From DATBAK01 sp038240075 (lineage in GTDB: Bacteria > Actinomycetota > Acidimicrobiia > IMCC26256 > PALSA-610): a stretch of DNA of 64,000 nucleotides. Under the pieces are notes generated by a model that did not search any database, was not told where the DNA came from, and worked only from the letters and a program-made list of their open reading frames with translations. Location: contig JBBSEC010000006.1 of the NCBI GenBank assembly GCA_038240075.1, positions 1-64,000 of the forward strand. Direction: 5' to 3'. Positions 25,986-33,805 of this stretch are shown one piece after another. Both the position numbers and the translations under genes were made by a program. Positions within the stretch are counted from its first letter, which is position 1. The number at the start of each line of letters is the position of its first letter.

Positions 25986-26642
25986 GTGACCCACCGCGTG
26001 CCTGCGTTCGTTGCGTTCATGGCGCTCGCCCTCCTCGTCACGGCGTGCAGCAGCGGGAGCGACAAGGTGAGCACCACCACGCGGTCGAGCAGTGCTTCGT
26101 CGTCGACCACGACGTCGACCAGCGTGGCCTCGACGACGTCGAGCTCCACCACGGCGGCGTCGACACCGCCACCGACCGGGCCGTGCGGACCCGACAACGG
26201 GTCCCTCAACGCCTTGCAGATGAGCCCGCCGGCTTCCGGCCCGAGCTCGCTCCTGACGAGCGTGACCGTTCGGGCCACCGCGCGCTGCACCGACGAGGTG
26301 GTGTTCGCGTTCGCCACGGGGTCGCCGGTTCCGGTACCCGTGACGATCTCGATCGTGAAGCCGCCGTTCACACTTGCCGGCAGCGGCGCGCCCGTGGCGG
26401 TCGCGGGCCAGCGCTTCTACAAGGTGCAGTTCGAGCCGGCTTCGACGTTCGACTTCACGTCGGGGCACGCGACCTACACCGGGCCGACGAACATCATCCC
26501 GACGGGGACGAGCCATGTGCGTCAGGTGGTGAACACCGTCGCGTTCGAAGGCGTGGTCACGTGGATCATCGGCGTGGGGCCCGACGACGAGTTTGTCTTC
26601 GGCGGCTCGGCGACGCCGCCGTCGTTGAAGCTGACGTTCTAA
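25986..26642 (+). CDS. Secreted lipoprotein with Ser/Thr-rich linker and AMIN-like domain
   Basis: A 218-residue exported protein. The signal peptide ends in lipobox LVTAC (Cys about 21). A low-complexity Ser/Thr linker (about 28-58) then leads to a beta-rich globular domain (about 65-218) ending in SLKLTF. The domain has GHATYTGPTNIIPTGTSHVRQVV and resembles the AMIN-like/GerMN-associated domains of actinobacterial lipoproteins. Its function is unknown; cell-surface location is well supported. It is divergent from the thiolase gene and convergent with the quinone oxidoreductase gene. Confidence 0.7.
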   Translation: MTHRVPAFVAFMALALLVTACSSGSDKVSTTTRSSSASSSTTTSTSVASTTSSSTTAASTPPPTGPCGPDNGSLNALQMSPPASGPSSLLTSVTVRATARCTDEVVFAFATGSPVPVPVTISIVKPPFTLAGSGAPVAVAGQRFYKVQFEPASTFDFTSGHATYTGPTNIIPTGTSHVRQVVNTVAFEGVVTWIIGVGPDDEFVFGGSATPPSLKLTF

Positions 26643-26661
26643 CGGCGCCGCGCGCGGCCGC

Positions 26662-27657
26662 TCAGCTCGGCTGCAGGATGATCTTGCCGACGGTCGCGTC
26701 GGACGCGAGGCGGTCGTACGCCTCGGTGGCCTGCTCGAGCGGCATGATCGAGTCGACGACCGGTGCGATTGTGCCCGCGGCGAGCAACGGCACGACATCA
26801 CGCACGAACGCGTCGGTCGCGTGCGTTTTCTCTTCGAGCGTGCGGGGTCGCAGCACGGTGCCGAACATGCGCAGTCGCCGTTGCATCACGGTGAGGACCG
26901 GCAGCGTGGCGGTGCCGCCCGCGAGTGTGCCGATGAGCACGATGCGGCCACGCGGCGCGGCGGCGGCGACATCGGCTTCGACGTACGCGCCCGCGACGAG
27001 ATCGAGCACGACGTCGACTCCGCCGCCCGCGATGCGCGTGATCTCGGCGGCCAGTGCCGCGACATCCAGCGTGCCGTCGGCAGCGGTCGGGGGCACGATG
27101 CCGTGATCGAGCCCGAGGGGCCGGCACTGCTCGAGCTTCTCGGCGCTACGCGACGTGCCGATCACGCGTGCACCGAGCGCCTTCCCGAGTTGGAGCGCCG
27201 CGGTGCCGACGCCCGAACCGACCGCATGCACGAGCACCCATTCGCCGTCGGTGAAGCCGGCCTGTGTGCACATCGCGTCGTGCGCAGTGAGGAACGCCTC
27301 GGGGACGCCGCCCATCGTCGTGAGGTCGAAGCCGTCGGGAACGATCACGCACTGGCCCACCGGTACGGTCACCAACTCGGCCTGGCCGCCGCCGCCGATG
27401 ATGCCGAACACGGCGGCGCCGATGGCCGGCCACGTGACGCCATCGCCGAGCGCGACGACGGTGCCGGCGAACTCCATGCCGGGGATGTCGGGCGGCGAGC
27501 CGGGCGGCGCCGGGTAGAAGCCCGCGCGCTGCATCAGGTCGGCGCGGTTGAGGCCGGCGCCCGACACCTTCACCAGCACCTCGCCGGGCCCTGGTTGCGG
27601 ATCGGGGTGATCGCGAACCTCGATCGCTCCGTCTCCGACCGTCGTCACTGCTCGCAT
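26662..27657 (-). CDS. Zinc-less quinone oxidoreductase (PIG3/QOR-type MDR)
   Basis: A 331-residue NADPH-dependent medium-chain reductase. The GroES-like N-terminal half has GAGLNRADLMQRAGFYP and PGMEFAGTVVALG, and the Rossmann half has AVGSGVGTAALQLGKALGARVIG (about 145-167). The catalytic and structural zinc cysteines of alcohol dehydrogenases are absent, placing it in the quinone oxidoreductase (PIG3-like) branch. Such enzymes reduce quinones or enals and serve detoxification. It is a single gene between convergent neighbours on one side and the HNH gene on the other. Confidence 0.87.
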   Translation of the reverse strand: MRAVTTVGDGAIEVRDHPDPQPGPGEVLVKVSGAGLNRADLMQRAGFYPAPPGSPPDIPGMEFAGTVVALGDGVTWPAIGAAVFGIIGGGGQAELVTVPVGQCVIVPDGFDLTTMGGVPEAFLTAHDAMCTQAGFTDGEWVLVHAVGSGVGTAALQLGKALGARVIGTSRSAEKLEQCRPLGLDHGIVPPTAADGTLDVAALAAEITRIAGGGVDVVLDLVAGAYVEADVAAAAPRGRIVLIGTLAGGTATLPVLTVMQRRLRMFGTVLRPRTLEEKTHATDAFVRDVVPLLAAGTIAPVVDSIMPLEQATEAYDRLASDATVGKIILQPS

Positions 27658-27699
27658 CGCGCCGAACCTACTGCGCGCAGCCGATCACCCGACCCTCGT

Positions 27700-28842
27700 T
27701 CAGGTGCTGCCGATATGTCGGCGGTCGGGGTTGGTGACGGTGAGGGTGGTGCCGTCGAAGGTTGCGTGCCAGTCGGGTTTGTGGAGGATGTGGTGGTGGT
27801 AGTCGCAGAGGAGGACGAGGTTGTCGACGATGGTGGGGCCGGCGGGGAACTCGATGACGTGGTGGACTTGGCCGTGGGTGCGGTCGCAGCCGGGATATCG
27901 GCACCGGCCGTGATCACGGAAGATCACCGCTCGTCGTAACTTGCGTGAGGGCCGGTAGACGGCGGCACCGACGTCGAGCGGCTTGCCGTCCGAACCGGTG
28001 ACGATGATCTGGAGTTTCGAGTCGCAGAGCAGCTCGCTGATCTGACTGGAGGTGAGCGACAGCTCGCCGGTCGTCTCGAACTCGCCGCTGACGAGCGCTT
28101 CGAGCGGGACGGTGATCGCGATGTGGGGTCGTTCGCCGTCCTCGGTCGGGCTCTCGCCGCGGTCGAGGAACGACCGGCCGAGCCGCGCGGCTGCGGCGGC
28201 GCGGCGTTGCGCGAGGGTGCGGGGGTCGTCGGGGTCGGGCTTGTCGGTGGCGGCGTCGATCGCCTCCTTGAGCGTCGCGCCGGCGAGCGCGTCGAGGTCA
28301 CCCTTGAGTGCCCAGCGGTTCCCGACGTGTGACAGGTACAGGCCGTTCTTGTCTTCCGGTGGCTTGTCGTCGAGTTCGTCGCAGAGCGTCTGGTACTTGC
28401 GGATCATCGCGTCGAGCGCCACGACATCACGCGCGGCCGCGAAGGCGACCATCCCGTCTTCCATCGTCGCGTACATGTCTTCATGACCGGCCCGACACCC
28501 CTGACAGATCGTCGTCGCGGCGTTCGCGGAGATCTCCCCCTGCGCCCACGCCTTCGCCATCAGCGGCAACGACTCACAGGCCTTCCCCACCGCGAGACAG
28601 ACACGCGCGTCGCGGACGCGTTGTCCGGTCTGGAACTGCACCCACATCGGGGTCGTGCTCGCACCCTCACCCTTGGGAACCCCACGGCGGTGCAACGCGA
28701 CGAGCATCGTGGCCGCGTGGCTCTCGAGCCGGTCGACCTCGCGGCGCGCCTCGATGAAACGCGCGCGCAACTCCCCGTCGCACAACCCGCTCGCGTCGAC
28801 GTCGACGAGCTGGTCGACCACGGTCATGAGGGCTGCGGACAT
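27700..28842 (-). CDS. DUF222/13E12-family HNH endonuclease
   Basis: A 380-residue protein: an N-terminal helical DUF222 region (about 1-290) and a C-terminal HNH nuclease (about 320-370). The HNH shows RCRYPGCDRTHGQVHHV and LCDYHHHILHK, giving the zinc Cys/His set and the catalytic HH. The family is known as 13E12 repeats in mycobacteria and is present in many actinobacterial genomes; its role is unclear, probably mobile or DNA-damage linked. ATG 28842 sits 13 bp after a LexA-like box and 6 bp after TATCAT. A decayed relative lies at 47660-48647, with homology continuing about 50 bp upstream of both starts. Confidence 0.9.
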   Translation of the reverse strand: MSAALMTVVDQLVDVDASGLCDGELRARFIEARREVDRLESHAATMLVALHRRGVPKGEGASTTPMWVQFQTGQRVRDARVCLAVGKACESLPLMAKAWAQGEISANAATTICQGCRAGHEDMYATMEDGMVAFAAARDVVALDAMIRKYQTLCDELDDKPPEDKNGLYLSHVGNRWALKGDLDALAGATLKEAIDAATDKPDPDDPRTLAQRRAAAAARLGRSFLDRGESPTEDGERPHIAITVPLEALVSGEFETTGELSLTSSQISELLCDSKLQIIVTGSDGKPLDVGAAVYRPSRKLRRAVIFRDHGRCRYPGCDRTHGQVHHVIEFPAGPTIVDNLVLLCDYHHHILHKPDWHATFDGTTLTVTNPDRRHIGST

Positions 28843-28848
28843 GTCCCA

Positions 28849-28854
28849 ATGATA
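28849..28854 (-). promoter_or_regulatory. -10-like hexamer of the HNH gene
   Basis: TATCAT on the minus strand, six bases before ATG 28842: leaderless geometry. It directly abuts the LexA-like box, so a bound repressor would cover the promoter. Confidence 0.55.
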
Positions 28855-28855
28855 C

Positions 28856-28871
28856 ACGAACGTACGTTCGA
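28856..28871 (-). promoter_or_regulatory. LexA/SOS-box-like operator of the HNH gene
   Basis: The minus-strand sequence TCGAACGTACGTTCGT matches the actinobacterial SOS box TCGAACnnnnGTTCGA except at the last base, and contains a perfect 14-bp palindrome (28857-28870). It ends 13 bp before the ATG. LexA sites in front of 13E12 genes are known from Mycobacterium tuberculosis. Confidence 0.75.
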
Positions 28872-28919
28872 TAACAGGCAGAAAACGCAACAACGACAGG
28901 CGCGATTAGCCCCGTCCTG

Positions 28920-29426
28920 CTATGGCTGCCAGCGGACGGCACCGTCTGCGCACCACGACGTCGTTGCGGCTTGGGCGCCGGCATGACACGCGCCGTCGAT
29001 GAGTCGCCGGTTGCCAATCGGCTGGCCGAGGTCGACCGCGAACGGAGCCGGGCGGTTGCCTTGGCAGGTGTAAGCGCCGGGGGGAAGTGCTGCGACCGTG
29101 AAGGTCACGGTGATGTTGGCCTCACCGCGGTCGATCGTCGGCTCGAGCACGGTTCCGGTCTGCCCGCCGCTGCACGAAAGTCGGCTCACGTACGCGGTGA
29201 ACGACGTGGAACGACTCGTGATCTGCTGCGCGGGACCAACGGGAGGCCCGACGTTCCAGGTCGCGGTGTCACCGGTCGGCGCATCTGACTGAGGCACCGT
29301 CGAGCTCGGCGCGCTCGAAGCGGGCGCGGTCGGCCGGCTCGAGGACGTTGGCGAAGCCGCATGCTGAGACGAGCCGCACGCACCGACCAGCAGAACGAGG
29401 ATCACGGCAGACGCGTGTCGTCTCAT
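28920..29426 (-). CDS. Small secreted lipoprotein of unknown function
   Basis: A 168-residue exported protein. The signal peptide from ATG 29426 ends in lipobox LVGAC (Cys about 16). A Ser/Thr/Pro linker (about 18-48) leads to a small beta domain with four cysteines that could pair as two disulfides (CSGG, TCQGN, GACHAG, SWCADG). The domain plan is like DUF4232-type or AMIN-like lipoproteins, but I do not recognise the family with confidence. A longer in-frame reading to 29465 exists; the shorter start is preferred for its signal peptide. Confidence 0.65.
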   Translation of the reverse strand: MRRHASAVILVLLVGACGSSQHAASPTSSSRPTAPASSAPSSTVPQSDAPTGDTATWNVGPPVGPAQQITSRSTSFTAYVSRLSCSGGQTGTVLEPTIDRGEANITVTFTVAALPPGAYTCQGNRPAPFAVDLGQPIGNRRLIDGACHAGAQAATTSWCADGAVRWQP

Positions 29427-29506
29427 GCTGTCTCTGACGCTCAGCCGCCACTCGATGTTCGGCACTCGCGCTTCACCTCACACCGAGCCGACGCCGCGGG
29501 CGAGCC

Positions 29507-29556
29507 TTTTGTTCGGTGCTCGATGCCCGTAGGGGGCACTCAAAGCCGAACAAACG
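29507..29556 (-). repeat. 50-bp inverted-repeat hairpin, copy A
   Basis: The minus strand reads CGTTTGTTCGGC at one end and CCGAACAAAA at the other, with an inner TGCCC/GGGCA stem. It lies 10 bp downstream of the gene ending at 29566. A second copy of the same length, with identical 10-base ends, lies at 37975-38024. The stem ends in A rather than T, so it is not a textbook intrinsic terminator. Confidence 0.7.
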
Positions 29557-29565
29557 AGCGCGGAG

Positions 29566-30798
29566 TCAGGGTTTGCCGCCGGCGACGCCGGCCATCGGGA
29601 TCACGGCCGAGGTGGACGGCGGGGGAGCCGCGGCCGCGATCACGGCGACCATCGTCTCGGTGACCGGGTCGCCGGTGCTCGTCCGGCCGGTGAAGACGTA
29701 CGTCGGCACGATGTCGACGACCGCACTCCTGTCGGCCGACGCGGGCACGGCCGCATACCCCAGGGTCACCCGCTCGATGGTGACCGTGATCGGCGCGGGC
29801 GCCGCGCCGCCGGTGATGCCGAGTGCCTCGCGCGCTCCCATCGGCAGCGGGCTGTTGCTGTGACCGATGCCCGCGGTGAGGTCGGCGATCACGGCGGCGA
29901 CTGAGCGCAACGGGTAGTGGCCGAGCGGGTGCACCGTCGTCCACAAACCGGAGGCGCTGTCGATGCGGCCGTTGTCGCCGATCTCCACTTGCCACGAGAG
30001 GCCGTCGACGGCGACCGAGTGGAACGTCGGGTGGAGCACGACGACGCGCGTCGTCAGCAAGACGTCAGGTGTCGCGCACGGCTGCGGGGCACACGCGACC
30101 GCGCCGTACGCGGAGTCGTAGGCCGTGGCCGACCACGATCCGTCGGCGACGCCGAGTTTCGTGAGCAGGGTCCGCGCGATCTGTTCGGCGTGCCCGGTCG
30201 GCGGCAGGTGGGGCGCCGGGATCTGGGGTGTGGTCTCGATCGGCAGGGACGCGGGTGGAGCGACGCCGCCGCCCTGAGGGCTCGGAGGGCTCGGCGGGCT
30301 CGGCGGAACCGCGACCGCGTCCCCGGAGCCGCCGGAGCCGGTCGAGCCGGTCGAGCCGGTCGAGCCGGGAACCGATCCCGCGGCGCGGCCGCCCGCGTCG
30401 AACCCGTACGCGACATCCCAACCGCCGGGAACCGGCGTGAGGGTCAGTTGGGCGGTGCCGTCGGTCACCCGCCAGCCCGGGTGGGTGTCGATGGCGGCAC
30501 CTTTGAGCCCGAGCGCGCGGGCCATATCGGCGACCCGCGACGCGTCGATCGAAGGAACCTCGAGCCGAGCCACGGGCGCGTCGGAGCCGAGGTCGGACGC
30601 CGGGACGGAGAGGCGGTAGTGGTACGGCACCGGTTCGCCGATGGGTGCGAGCGCGGCATCGGAGACCACCTTCCCGCGGGAGACCAGCACCAGCGGCGGG
30701 CGGGTGTGGCTCCGGGTCGCGGCGGCGACACCGACGACCGCCACCGCGACGACGAGGCTGCTGACGGCGGCGGCGGCGATCCGGCGGGGTTGGCGCAT
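29566..30798 (-). CDS. Membrane-anchored extracytoplasmic protein with Pro/Gly/Ser-rich linker, unknown function
   Basis: A 410-residue protein with one N-terminal hydrophobic helix (about 5-27, AAAAVSSLVVAVAVVGVAAA) and no lipobox, so probably a signal anchor. Two globular parts (about 30-165 and 220-405) flank a linker at about 170-215 built from GST repeats and a proline-rich run. The linker DNA contains 9-bp minisatellites. Two Cys (CAPQPC) lie in the second part. No family recognised. A start at ATG 30798 fits the helix; a GTG slightly upstream is possible. It is divergent from the small gene at 30884. Confidence 0.6.
   Translation of the reverse strand: MRQPRRIAAAAVSSLVVAVAVVGVAAATRSHTRPPLVLVSRGKVVSDAALAPIGEPVPYHYRLSVPASDLGSDAPVARLEVPSIDASRVADMARALGLKGAAIDTHPGWRVTDGTAQLTLTPVPGGWDVAYGFDAGGRAAGSVPGSTGSTGSTGSGGSGDAVAVPPSPPSPPSPQGGGVAPPASLPIETTPQIPAPHLPPTGHAEQIARTLLTKLGVADGSWSATAYDSAYGAVACAPQPCATPDVLLTTRVVVLHPTFHSVAVDGLSWQVEIGDNGRIDSASGLWTTVHPLGHYPLRSVAAVIADLTAGIGHSNSPLPMGAREALGITGGAAPAPITVTIERVTLGYAAVPASADRSAVVDIVPTYVFTGRTSTGDPVTETMVAVIAAAAPPPSTSAVIPMAGVAGGKP
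30279..30370. repeat. Two 9-bp minisatellite tracts in the linker of the 29566-30798 gene
   Basis: Three near-identical GGCTCGGCG-type units at 30279-30305 and four GAGCCGGTC-type units at 30335-30370, the last with two changes. Both are multiples of three, so copy-number change would alter linker length without breaking the frame. Confidence 0.8.
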
Positions 30799-30883
30799 GC
30801 CGAGTCTGACGACCGCACGGCGGTCGAAGTTCCGCACCGGCAGGAGCCTCGGGCGGGCGGCGCCAGCTACTACGGTCGGCGCC

Positions 30884-31237
30884 GTGGCCGAGCCGGCGTT
30901 GCGCATCGTCGACGAGGAGCAGAACGAGGTCGGCCTCGACCAGGCCGAAACCGACGCGCTCCTCGCCATCACCGCCGGTCTGGAGGCCGCAACCGTCTCC
31001 GCGTGCCCCGACTGCCACAGCCGCGTGCTCGCGGCCGTGGCCCTGGTCGACCTCGTCGAGATCTCGGCTCCGCACCCCCGCGCCGCGGAGCTCCTGGAGC
31101 TTGCCGACGAGGCTCCGACCCTGCACCTCTACGTTGTCGACGAGGCGACCGAGTGCCGCCATCGATCGTGGCTCGACCCTCTGTACGCCGAATGGCTCGA
31201 CGTCGTCGACGGCGCCTCGGGCCCACCGGTGAGATGA
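30884..31237 (+). CDS. Hypothetical acidic protein with CPDCHSR motif
   Basis: A 117-residue acidic cytoplasmic protein. The N-terminal half ends in SACPDCHSRVLAAVALVDLV (about 40-59), a CxxC that may bind metal or be redox active. The C-terminal half has ECRHRSWLDPLYAEWLDVV, with a further Cys and His. No family recognised. GTG 30884 follows TACGGT by seven bases. The stop overlaps the start of the sulfotransferase gene (ATGA), so the two are translationally coupled and may be functionally linked. Confidence 0.6.
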   Translation: MAEPALRIVDEEQNEVGLDQAETDALLAITAGLEAATVSACPDCHSRVLAAVALVDLVEISAPHPRAAELLELADEAPTLHLYVVDEATECRHRSWLDPLYAEWLDVVDGASGPPVR

Positions 31238-32091
31238 GCGGTCTTCGGGAGCGCTTGTCGCGGGTGCGTGATCGTGGGCGTCCCGCGCGTCGCGTCGCGC
31301 CCCTCTACTTCATGCACATCATGAAGACCGGCGGCACCGCGCTCACGACCGCATTGGCGCGCGCGTCCGACAACGCAGGGAACGGCACCGCGGTCACCGA
31401 AGTCTTCCTCGATCAGTTCGTCCAGCGTGACCGCAGGGATTGGAACCGCGTTGCCTTCGTCACCGGTCACCTGCCGTGGGAAGCGCGCAGTCTGCTCCCA
31501 CCCGCGACCCGTACCGTCACCGTGCTGCGCGACCCGGTGTCGCGCACGCTCTCGCACTACTGGCAGCTGAGCGTCAACCCCGACGTGCAGGCAGAATCGC
31601 CCGGCTTCTCGCTCGAGGAGTTCGTCGAGTCGCCGCGCTGGAACACGTTGTGCCGGGACTATCAGGCGCGTCAGCTCGCGCACCGCATCGATCTCGCGAA
31701 CGCGGGCAAGACCTACTCGCCCGCGGAGCGCTTTGCGGGTCTCGGGCCGCCATTCCCGCGCGAGCACCAGTACCCGTTGCAGAGCCTCTTCGACTGCTCG
31801 CCGATGACCTTGAGCGGAGCGGCCCTCGAGCGCGCCGCGCTGCAATCGCTCTCCGAGATCGAGTTCGTCGGGGTCACCGCGCACCTCGACGCGCTCTACA
31901 GCCAGGTCGCCGAGGGCGTGTGGGGGTTGCACGAGCTCCCGCTGCTCGGGCACGAGAACACGTCGCCCGACCGGCCGCGGCGCGCGACCATCTCCGGTGA
32001 TCTGCTGCGCAAGATCGAATCGATGACGACGGTCGACCGCGCGCTCTACGAAGCCGCGCTGCGCCGCGCCCCGGTCGACGAGATCACCTGA
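31234..32091 (+). CDS. Sulfotransferase-family protein (PAPS-binding)
   Basis: A 285-residue protein with the two PAPS-binding elements of the sulfotransferase-2 family. The 5'-phosphosulfate loop is FMHIMKTGGTALT (about 26-38, Lys31), and the 3'-phosphate element is VTVLRDPVSRTLSHYW (about 89-104). Such enzymes sulfate carbohydrates or lipids; the acceptor cannot be read. It is coupled to the preceding CPDC protein by a four-base overlap and is convergent with the PRPP synthetase homologue, 16 bp away. Confidence 0.85.
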   Translation: MSGLRERLSRVRDRGRPARRVAPLYFMHIMKTGGTALTTALARASDNAGNGTAVTEVFLDQFVQRDRRDWNRVAFVTGHLPWEARSLLPPATRTVTVLRDPVSRTLSHYWQLSVNPDVQAESPGFSLEEFVESPRWNTLCRDYQARQLAHRIDLANAGKTYSPAERFAGLGPPFPREHQYPLQSLFDCSPMTLSGAALERAALQSLSEIEFVGVTAHLDALYSQVAEGVWGLHELPLLGHENTSPDRPRRATISGDLLRKIESMTTVDRALYEAALRRAPVDEIT

Positions 32092-32107
32092 GACGCGACA
32101 CGCGCAG

Positions 32108-33049
32108 TTACTCGAACAGCAGGCTGATGCTCTCGCGGTTGTAGATGCGGCGGATGGCCTCGCCGAAGAGTCCGGCGACGGAGATCACCTCGACGTTCGC
32201 GGGCAGCGCGACCGGCTGGGTCTCGACGGTGTCGGTGATGAAGAGCCGCTCGATCGGGCTCGCCGCGAGCCGTTCGACCGCCGTGGCCGTGATGAGCCCG
32301 TGCGTCACCATCGCGTATACCGACGCCGCGCCGCGGTCGACGAGGATGCGCGCGGCGTCGGCCAGTGATCCGGCCGAGATGGTGAAGTCGTCGACGATGA
32401 GCGCGGTCTTGCCGCTGACGTCGCCGATCAACTCGGTGACCTCGGCGGTCTCGGAGTGATCGGCGCGCCGCTTCTCGGCGATCGCGTACGTCGTTCCGAG
32501 TCGGGCCGCGAACGCGCGTGCCTTCTTCGCGAAGCCCGCGTCGGGCGCCACGACCACGAGGTCGGGCAGCGCCTTGGCGGTGATGGCCTCGCACAGGATC
32601 GGCAGCGCGTAGAGATCGTCGACGGGCACGTGGAAGAAGCCCTGGAGCTGTGGCGCGTGCAGGTCCATGGTGACGACTCGGTCGACGCCGGCACTCTCGA
32701 TCGCGTCGGCGCACACGCGGGCCCGGATCGAGACCCGGGGTTCGTCCTTCTTGTCGCCCTTCGCGTAGCTGAAGTACGGGATGACGGCGGTGACCGATGC
32801 CGCGCTCGCGCGCTTCAGCGCGTCGATCCAGAACAGCAGCTCCATGAAGTTGTCGTTCGCGGGGAACGCGGTGCCCTGCACGAGGAAGACATGACGGCCG
32901 CGCACGTTCTCGAGCACCCGCACGAAGAGGTTGCCCTCGGAGAACCGCAGCGTCTCGCTGGCACCGAGCGGGCGCCCGAGGTACTCGGCGATGGCGGTGC
33001 CGAGCCGGATGCTTGCGGAGCCTGCGAAGAGCAGGAACTCGTCGTCCAC
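32108..33049 (-). CDS. prs: Ribose-phosphate pyrophosphokinase (PRPP synthetase) homologue with altered PRPP loop
   Basis: A 313-residue enzyme homologous to Prs, which makes PRPP from ribose 5-phosphate and ATP. It keeps the NDNFMELLF segment, PYFSYAKGDKK near the ATP site, the MDLHAPQLQGFF metal and ligand region and EKRRADHSE (flexible loop). The PRPP-binding loop is DDFTISAGS instead of the usual DDMIDTGGT-like form, losing the third acidic residue, so activity or substrate may differ from housekeeping Prs. GTG 33049 follows TACGCT by six bases. It is divergent from the pentapeptide-repeat gene. Confidence 0.83.
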   Translation of the reverse strand: MDDEFLLFAGSASIRLGTAIAEYLGRPLGASETLRFSEGNLFVRVLENVRGRHVFLVQGTAFPANDNFMELLFWIDALKRASAASVTAVIPYFSYAKGDKKDEPRVSIRARVCADAIESAGVDRVVTMDLHAPQLQGFFHVPVDDLYALPILCEAITAKALPDLVVVAPDAGFAKKARAFAARLGTTYAIAEKRRADHSETAEVTELIGDVSGKTALIVDDFTISAGSLADAARILVDRGAASVYAMVTHGLITATAVERLAASPIERLFITDTVETQPVALPANVEVISVAGLFGEAIRRIYNRESISLLFE

Positions 33050-33055
33050 ACGGTC

Positions 33056-33061
33056 AGCGTA
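33056..33061 (-). promoter_or_regulatory. -10-like hexamer before the prs homologue
   Basis: TACGCT on the minus strand, six bases, then GTG 33049: leaderless geometry. Confidence 0.5.
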
Positions 33062-33087
33062 GGCGGCCTCGGCAATACTCGTCGGTC

Positions 33088-33762
33088 TTGGCTGAGCCCG
33101 CTCGTCCCGCGACGGTTTCGGCGCCGCGCCTCGCGGCGGCGTTGGCCGATGTCGCGCACGACTCGCTGCAGGCGGGCGACGAGTGGCAGGACCAACGGGT
33201 CGGGTCCGCGGACCTCGTCGACGTCGAAGCCGACCGGGTCGAGATCACCGGGTGCGAGTTGCGCGGCGTGCGTCTCACCGGGAGCCGGCTCGAGCACCTG
33301 CGGCTCGTCGACGTGCTCCTCGTCGACTGCGAGCTCTCGGGTGCGATCCTCACCGAGGCGACGCTATGGCGAGTGGAGTTCCGCAACTGCCGGATGTCGG
33401 GGCTCGTGATCTCCGACTCGAAGCTGCGGGATGTGCGCTTTCACGAATGCAAGCTCGACGACGCCAACGTTCGCTTCGTGAAGGCGGAGCGCGTCGAGCT
33501 CGACGGCTGCTCGCTCGTCGAAGCCGACCTCACGGAGTCGACGTTCAAGGCGAGTGCGTTCCTCGGGTGCGACCTGCGCCGGACCGTGTTGACGAAGGCG
33601 TCGATGCGGGGAACCCGGCTCGCCGGTTCGAACGTCGAAGAGCTCATCGGGGCCGGCGCGTTGCGGGGCGTGATCGTCGGAACCGATCAGGTGCTGCCGC
33701 TCGCGCTCTCGGTGTTCGCGGATTTCGGCATCGTGGTGCGCGACGAAGACGATCCCGTTTGA
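33088..33762 (+). CDS. Pentapeptide-repeat protein
   Basis: About 224 residues. From about 45 to 185 the sequence runs in A(D/N)LxX-like five-residue steps (for example LRGVRLTGSRL, LSGAILTEATL, LVEADLTESTF), predicting a right-handed quadrilateral beta-helix. Families with this fold include the DNA-mimic quinolone-protection proteins (MfpA/Qnr), but pentapeptide proteins are diverse and this one has interrupted repeats, so no function is assigned. The start is uncertain; TTG 33088 is used because it is the first plausible codon downstream of the divergent prs promoter. Confidence 0.75.
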   Translation: MAEPARPATVSAPRLAAALADVAHDSLQAGDEWQDQRVGSADLVDVEADRVEITGCELRGVRLTGSRLEHLRLVDVLLVDCELSGAILTEATLWRVEFRNCRMSGLVISDSKLRDVRFHECKLDDANVRFVKAERVELDGCSLVEADLTESTFKASAFLGCDLRRTVLTKASMRGTRLAGSNVEELIGAGALRGVIVGTDQVLPLALSVFADFGIVVRDEDDPV

Positions 33763-33805
33763 CGGTCGGCGCAGTGACGGTCGGCGCAGTGACCGTCAGC
33801 GCACG
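33761..33805. repeat. Three 15-bp tandem repeats across a convergent gene junction
   Basis: GACGGTCGGCGCAGT occurs twice without change (33761-33775, 33776-33790), then a third unit diverges (33791-33805). The tract covers the stop codon of the pentapeptide gene and the stop of the convergent acyltransferase gene. Confidence 0.85.
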
